Shown here in pieces: positions 58,255-64,000 of a stretch of 64,000 nucleotides of DNA; within the stretch, counting starts at the first letter, position 1, and every line of letters begins with the position of its first letter. The position numbers and the translations under genes were made by a program. The stretch is from Nematostella vectensis (taxonomy: Eukaryota > Cnidaria > Anthozoa > Actiniaria > Edwardsiidae). The DNA lies in NCBI RefSeq assembly GCF_932526225.1, contig NC_064035.1, positions 11,519,296 through 11,583,295 of the forward strand, in the 5' to 3' direction. The notes under the pieces were generated by a model. It had not been told where the DNA came from, did not search any database, and worked only from the letters and a program-made list of their open reading frames with translations.

Positions 58255-58833
58255 ATAAGCAATGCACACGATTAATCGTTCATTTGTTTTCCTTTTTAAC
58301 AGTTTTTTTAAAACGTTAAAATGATTTATTTAATTTATAGCAATTATATAATACTGAAAAATATTTATGTTACCAATTCAAGTTCGAAATCTAGGAAGAA
58401 AGTAAATCGGTTCGATTTAGTTCTAATGCCCTCAAAAGGGTTTTAAGCAAGACCATTTTAGTGCTGAAGGGAATGACTGGGAAAAAAATCTTTAAAAAAA
58501 GTTTTTGATATTTGACAGGTCGGAGTAATTCTTTGTTAAAAACTAGGTCTCCAAGGACTAATGGTTAAACCATTAGTAGCAAAATTATAAAGCAGGGAAT
58601 GATTTAGTGAACTCTTCCATCAGATAATGGTAATTTTACTTTCCTTTATACTGATGGTCGTTCAGATTTTTATTTTTTAATTATTGTAAAATGTTATATT
58701 CAAGTTTATATTTTTAAACATTAGAACAGAGCCAAACTAGCTTAATTGTTAATAGCGTCTCCGGAGAGAGCGGCATGGCCAAATAATGATGTACTTATGT
58801 AATAAGTTGCTGTTTTTTTTTTGGGGGGGGGGG

Positions 58834-59070
58834 AAGGGTGGCTAACCCTTTGGTGTTATCTGTGACACGGCATGTTTTCAGCATGTAGGCTAGACTTTCT
58901 TATAAAAAAATGTGATGAGATGTGCATTAACAGCTCTAAGATCAGAAGAAAATTGACACATGCTTCGCAGGCTACTTTTTACTAGCTGCGTAGGAGCCAA
59001 ATTTTGCAGGTGATTGAAACAAAAAAATGATTCGATGGCCCCCTCTAAAAGCCACTTACGTCTAAGAAGT
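58834..59070 (+). repeat. Downstream copy of the CRT-like intron 5 segment
   Basis: It has the same order of matching blocks as 57434-57725 but is about 50 bp shorter, lacking the CATCTTGCGCTTGTCTCAG part and others. It ends where the retrotransposon fragment begins (59084). It could be a second copy of an interspersed element or a local duplication. Confidence 0.85.
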
Positions 59071-59083
59071 TTGCGCCACCTTT

Positions 59084-59930
59084 ATTTATTTTATTTATTT
59101 AGAGGCTTCCTCCACGCTTATATATAAAGATATACAACAACAAAATACATTAAAAATAACAGACAAGAATAAGTGCAGAGAGGAGAAGGCAAACGGACAC
59201 GAGGTCCCGCCGAGGCCTGCCCCGACACTACGGATACTTGAGCACTTATCGATAAAATACAAAAACACAGAGACTAATCTAACAGCATTTCAGCCTGAAG
59301 GAGCGGCATTTATGGCACACTGTTTTCCAGGTACGGACCCGATAGGGGTCAAAGTCAGATTTCAGTTTGTTGAAATATTGTGTTGGGGGGACGTACCCCC
59401 AGTGCCTCACCCCCTGGTACGGCCCTGAAAACTAATAAAATATCCTGCACCCATTAAAACGAACAGAGGTTTTTGTTGTTTTTAAATTCAACTGAAAGAG
59501 AAGATTTAATAGATTCTGTTAGACTGTTTCATAGTTAAAATAGGAATCCCTGAAAAGTGTTATATGGAAGCGATTAGGGCGGAAATTTAATGTAGCGGAC
59601 GCAGCCCTAGCGCGCCCGCGATTAACTGTGACAAATTTGTCTAAGAGATAATGGTCGTCGGTAATTGTTTTAAAGAAGAAACACAGTTCTTTGCATTCTA
59701 GCCAGTATGAATGGGGCAGTAAATTCAAAGTAAGAAGGCGTGATTTATAGTTGGGTCTCCGGTCAGGATTCGGGTGGCAGGAAAGGATAAAACGGGTCGA
59801 GCGCCTCTGCATACCCTCACACAGACGTAAGTAAGAAATGTAAGACTGAGGGGCCCATATTTCGCTAATCACGCTGAATACATTAGAGCAGAGTATATAA
59901 GATTACTGAATATGAATAAATTATCGAATT
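59084..59930 (-). mobile_element. 3' part of a non-LTR retrotransposon (LINE), 5'-truncated
   Basis: On the minus strand a frame from about 59875 to 59519 reads ISEIWAPQSYISYLRLCEG, then MQRRSTRFIL, YKSRLLTLNLLPHSYW and KELCFFFKTIT. This is the usual C-terminal end of LINE reverse transcriptase proteins (an IWxP motif, QRRxTRFI, LxLLP). The stop is at 59519-59521. About 435 bases of 3' UTR follow, ending in a GCCTCTAAATAAATAAAAT-type repeat tail at 59084-59110, typical of LINEs that end in a short tandem repeat. The catalytic reverse transcriptase motifs are absent. Confidence 0.8.
59519..59875 (-). pseudogene. LINE ORF2 C-terminal fragment
   Basis: About 118 codons lack the endonuclease and catalytic reverse transcriptase parts. 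The frame contains the conserved end-of-protein motifs listed for the enclosing element and ends in FRDSYFNYETV before the stop. It has no start of its own and cannot make an active enzyme. Confidence 0.75.
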
Positions 59931-60534
59931 GCTTAACTGCAGCGAGGTGAACGGTAAATGCTTGGTCTGCTCTAAATTTATATCGTTGTTGTACCGTTTT
60001 GATTAATTTTGTTTTAACTCGTCTACCATTATCATTTTCTTGTTTCTATGAATACTGTTTTATTTAGATGGCTGAAGTCTAATATCTAGAAGCGGTAGCT
60101 GATGTTGATGTTGTTCCGGGCGAGGAGCCGGTAGCCCATGTGCTCGGATAGTAGAAGAAACAAGACCACCCGCAAGGCGGCCAAAGGCCTAGGTCGTAAG
60201 AATAACCGAAGGATTTGGAGGTGATATAAGTTGGTTTCTCTTTTTTTCGTTCTGCGTTTGTGTTTTTAGAAATTTTCAAGCACGGTTATCTTATGGACTC
60301 AGTCGCCGTGTGTACTTAATCGTGCCTCCTTCGATATTAATTTTCTCCTGTAAACGTTTTATATGACAAGTGTATTACGACATCAATTTTTCTTTCTTTT
60401 TGTGTCTGAGGGCTAGTTTTGTTGTCGTATTATACTTTATTATTAGACCAGGTGAACGGGAACCATGGACGACAGCTCGTGTTGCAAGCCTTTGTGAGGA
60501 GACAAGAAATTTGCTACGTAAATCTATGTATTGT

Positions 60535-61480
60535 ATTGCAGGGACGAGAGTTCGTCACGTAAGCCTATGTACAGGTGGGACAAGAGTTCGTCACGCGAGT
60601 CTATGTACAGGCGGGACAAGAGCTCATCACGCGAGTCTATGTACAGGCGGGACAAGAGTTTATCACGCGAGTCTATGTACAGGAGGGACAAGAGTTCGTC
60701 ACGCGAGTCTATGTACAGGCGGGTACGAGAGTTCGTCACGCGAGTCTATGTACAGGCGGGGACGAGAGTTCGTCACGCGAGTCTATGCACATGCTGGGAC
60801 TAGAGTTCGTCACGCGAGTTTATGTACAGGCGGGGACGAGAGTTCGTCACGCGAGTCTATGTACAGGCGGGGACGAGAGTTCGTCACGCAAGGCTATGTA
60901 TAGGCGGGAACGAGAGTTCGTCACGCGAGTCTATGTACAGGCGGGGACGAGAGTTCGTCACGCGAGTCTATGTACAGGCGGGGACGAGAGTTCGTCACGC
61001 AAGGCTATGTACAGGCGGGAAAGAGAGTTCGTCACGCAAGGTTATGTACAGGCGGGGACGAGAGTTCGTCACGCGAGGCTATGTAAAGGCGGGGACGAGA
61101 GTTCGTCACGCGAGTCTATGTACAGGCGGGGACGAGAGTTCGTCACGCGAGTCTATGTACAGGCGGGACAAGAGTTCGTCACGCGAGTCTATGTACAGGC
61201 GGGACAAGAGTTTGTCACGCGAGTCTATGTACAGGCGGGACAAGAGTTCGTCACGCAAGGCTATGTACACGCGGGGACGACAGTTTGTCACGCGATTTTC
61301 TTCACAGGCGGGGGCGAGACTATATACTGGTGGGGACGAGAGTTCGTCACGCAAGACTATGTATAGTATGATGGAGGCGAGAGTTCGTCACGCAAGTTTA
61401 TATATAATGATGCAGAGGCAAGAGTTTATGTATAGTATGATCGAAACAAAAGTTTGTCACGCGAGTCTTTATAGTACGGC
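60535..61480 (+). repeat. 37-bp minisatellite of about 25 units
   Basis: The unit is GGGGACGAGAGTTCGTC, ACGCGAGTCTATGTACAGGC (36 bp in units with GGGACAAGAG). All three plus frames stay open across most of it, so frames of 225-263 codons appear, cycling through three peptide versions (TRVRHASLC, DESSSRESMYRR, REFVTRVYVQ). Units decay toward the right (TATAGTATGATGGAGG, TATATAATGATGC). This is repeat DNA, not a gene. Confidence 0.93.
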
Positions 61481-61880
61481 GGAACAAAGAGTTTTGTAAT
61501 GTTTGTAATGAGCAGGAACAACCCTCCAGGTCAACCGAGTCAGGTATTTGATGGGCGCTTGGCAAGTCTATTAAAATATGACCAGAAGCTTGCGGGTTGG
61601 CGAAAGAGTTATCGGATATGCCCTGGAGGTATGCGATGCATTTTGCGAGAACTAGATATTTTCGTTCACGGCGTAGACGTCGAAATGTTTCCCATAACAC
61701 CTCGCTGTCCTTTTGTATTGCTCTTTTTCGTGCCGTGTTTTTCTTGTTGATAGCGTGGGTGACCTCATTGTCAATCCACGGAGGCGTGAAGTATTTTCGT
61801 AGTTTGCATAGGGAACATAGATTTTTAAATGACTCAAGAAAACACCCCTTCCAAGTAGCCTAGGCTTCCTCCACAGCGGC
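61400..61880 (-). pseudogene. LINE ORF2 fragment, endonuclease to reverse transcriptase linker
   Basis: The minus strand reads, in one frame, ATWKGCFLESFKNLCSL, LRKYFTPPWIDNEVTHAI, KKNTARKRAIQKDSEVLWE, TFRRLRR, then SFANPQASG and PSAHQIPDSVDLEG. The order W..F, PPWID.EV, K..A.KKA...W, NP is typical of the segment after the endonuclease domain in LINE proteins. Upstream the frame meets a TAG (about 61858-61860) where a tryptophan codon would fit. With the fragment at 59519-59875 it may be one copy whose central reverse transcriptase part is lost. Confidence 0.7.
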
Positions 61881-63392
61881 ACTTATGACAATGGGATCCT
61901 CATCCAATATGAGTACTTGTTTATCGCGAGGATTCTATGTGTTTTTGTTTTTATTGTGGACGGGGTGGGGGGAGCAGGCGTGACTTTCTCAGTTACAGCT
62001 TGGCGTTTGATGTCACGCGGCTGTCACGCGTTTTACAGAAGCAATCGCTTGGTTGGCTTGGATGTGTATACCTAAACGTGAACATTCATGTTCGCGTTCT
62101 CGAAAGCTGTATGACTAATAAATTCAAGCGAGATAGTTTTCTCCTCTGGATGTGAATACTACAAAGCCTACTTTTGAAAGTATAAATGCATTTAATATGC
62201 ATCTATTATCTGTGTTACTGAGTGGAATCCAAGTCACAAGAACCATACCAAGGTAAGCACGGAGTCAATTCTCGTGCTTTCACGAGTTGATTTACTATTC
62301 CGTAGAATTCTTAACCTCTTCTACAGCAAATTTACCACTACCAATGTAATCGGTAACATATCAGTTTTGTGTTTTGATCACTTTGGGATATTTTTTCAAT
62401 TTTTGAAGCGATATGCCATTCCAATACATAGACGCAGTCATCAGCAAACAAGTCAATACAAGATTAATAGAATAATCCGTCGAATTGATAATTTCTGCAG
62501 CTTTTAATACGTTTGATGACACTAACAAAACTAACAAAACGTAGTCTTTTCGTAATATTGAATTCTTTTTTTCGCATCTCTGGTTTTGCATCAAGGATTC
62601 ATCCTTTGTCATTTGTGGAATTATACCAGGACAGTAGACATCGTCTTTAAAAGGAATCTACCTTGTGTTCATTTGAAATTAAACTAACCTTCGTTTCGAA
62701 TATTTCCCGTAGGTAGTCAGTCCATAATAAGAAATTTATTATTGCGTAGGGCAGAGTTATAAACGAGTACGGGGTTCTTGAAATATTTTTCTCCAACTCA
62801 GTGCGCTTTGACAAAACTATTAGAATGCTAGACAAGATAGATAAACGGTTCACTATAGAATATTGGATACGAAAATAGCTTTATTTGTTTGGTTTGCTCA
62901 ACAAAAGTGAACTAAAGGTATTTATTAATCTCTTCAATATATACAATGTCACGTCAGCATGGGGTGTTTTGGCGTGTGACCTGTTGCTATTTATTCTTGT
63001 GGAATGTAATTTCCATATGAAAGAGAGGTTTTTATGCCGAAATGACAGCTTGCCTATCTTGTAATCGTGATAGCATAAAAACTTTTATTAAAATACATAT
63101 ATAATAAATATCTGAATCATTTGCTACGAAAAAATTGCTACCTCCTTCCTCTCTCACACCCTTGCAACCTTTAAAAAAATAAAATAAATCCAAATTTATA
63201 CCCCTTACCACTGGTTAATTATAATATATAAATTTAGGCATTGCATAAAAGAGGAGCTCCAAACGACCAAATCTTTGTTTTTTTTTCGCTTAATAATTTT
63301 TTACGATTTCGATGGTTTCACAGATCACGCACCCAATTTGTTAAACCCCCTTCCCCCCCACATAACACACACATAACAATTTTTACTTTTAG

Positions 63393-63549
63393 TGACGTCA
63401 TCGATAACTACATGACCATCTCATTGCACCCCACTTGAAACATACATGACACCTTGTATGTTTGGTTGTCATACGGTCTTTCTTTAATGAAATATAGATA
63501 TTTTTTTTATTTTGATGACGTCAGCATATTTTTGCTTCTAGTGACGTCA
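63393..63549. promoter_or_regulatory. Cluster of three perfect CRE palindromes
   Basis: TGACGTCA occurs at 63393-63400, 63516-63523 and 63542-63549. The first and third have near-identical flanks (CTTTTAG and GCTTCTAG before; TCGAT and TTGAT after), so at least two are copies of one repeated unit. Related sequences (CATGAAACATACCAAG, GTTTGTCATATGATTTTTC) reappear at 63950-63995. It may be a repeat that happens to carry CREB/ATF sites, or a real enhancer. Confidence 0.4.
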
Positions 63550-64000
63550 TTGATGACATCACAATCACATGACTATATTGGTGCACTGGACATAGGAAAA
63601 AAACGGCAAGTTTTCCCAAAATAAGGTCTAGTTAACTTTGGTAAGCTTGAATTTTTGCATAGAGGTTCCTTATGTTGTGTAAACAAACATATCAAAAAGT
63701 ATTTTTTTCTAATGGATTTGTCTTCGAGATTGAGGCTTGAAGCGCAATTTTCAGATGTCCGGCTCTGATCAGAAATTGAGCCTTTGCTCGCTAATGATCT
63801 AAATTTCATATCTTCCAAATTTCTTTAAAATTTGGAATTAAGCTTTTGACCAGAGGAACTCCTTGTATGCGGAATTTTGAGCTTATATATGGAGAATTAT
63901 ACAATTTCATGCCATTTTTTTTTCTCTGTCGGTGCACCGCACTTGTTACCTTCATGAAACATACCAAGATTGTTTGTCATATGATTTTTCATTCATGAGA

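Larger units (their letters stand above)
58255..64000. other. Gene-poor right end of the window
   Basis: After the CRT-like gene no host gene is recognised. Content is the duplicated segment (58834-59070), minus-strand non-LTR retrotransposon remains (59084-59930 and about 61400-61880), a minisatellite (60535-61480), and AT-rich sequence with a CRE cluster near 63390-63550. A plus-strand frame at 62274-62507 with LCFDHFGIFF faintly resembles the end of a LINE endonuclease domain, too weak to call. Confidence 0.6.

Noticed and set aside
60575-61366. Open frame of 263 codons, the second longest in the window
   Set aside because: It consists wholly of a 36-37 bp minisatellite that is open in all three plus frames. 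There is no start context, domain or splice structure.
62274-62507. Plus-strand frame with LCFDHFGIFF, perhaps a LINE endonuclease end
   Set aside because: Only one short motif resembles the family and the neighbouring sequence does not continue it. This is too weak to annotate.
1-64000. tRNA or rRNA genes
   Set aside because: No cloverleaf with A and B box sequences and no rRNA-like stretch was seen when reading both strands. A covariance search was not possible here.

Overview
This is a eukaryotic, almost certainly animal, genomic window. Genes are split into many short exons with GT..AG introns, there is no bacterial-style gene packing, and intergenic and intronic DNA is full of minisatellites and small inverted-repeat transposons. 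Gene content (a non-I-domain integrin alpha, BARD1, SUGCT and a CRT-like transporter), moderate GC, abundant poly-C/poly-G tracts and many MITEs fit an anthozoan cnidarian such as a sea anemone (Nematostella-like). The species call is inference, not something the sequence proves.

Layout. (1) 1-1676: no gene recognised. (2) 1677-8348, plus strand: a complete 13-exon SUGCT gene (446 aa), a mitochondrial class III CoA-transferase. (3) 8349-12219: gene-free, with two tandem-repeat blocks. (4) 12220-41106, plus strand: a complete 31-exon integrin alpha gene (1090 aa) with signal peptide, FG-GAP propeller, calf region, furin site, transmembrane helix and a GFFKR tail. Its introns hold most of the mobile and satellite DNA. 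(5) 41107-43664: convergent intergenic space with two MITEs. (6) 43665-50372, minus strand: a complete 12-exon BARD1 gene (742 aa, or 730 from an internal start) with RING, ankyrin and tandem BRCT domains, and E2F-like and YY1-like sites just upstream. (7) 53322-58254, plus strand: a complete 6-exon gene (425 aa) for a ten-helix CRT-like drug/metabolite transporter. (8) 58255-64000: no host gene; a copy of a CRT-intron segment, pieces of a decayed non-LTR retrotransposon on the minus strand, a large minisatellite and a cluster of CRE palindromes.

The four genes are unrelated in function (mitochondrial organic-acid metabolism, adhesion, DNA repair, membrane transport) and look like ordinary neighbours, not a pathway cluster. 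In all four, exon phases join without a frameshift and lengths match family norms.

The most unusual pattern is architectural. Tandem repeats recurrently contain a functional splice junction: the donor of SUGCT exon 10, the acceptor of SUGCT exon 9, the acceptors of integrin exons 10, 18 and 29, and the donor of integrin exon 17. Each array repeats a few exon bases together with the GT or AG site, making rows of decoy splice sites, 40 in one case. Two further arrays begin within about 15 nt of a donor. No conventional new defence or mobile system was found.
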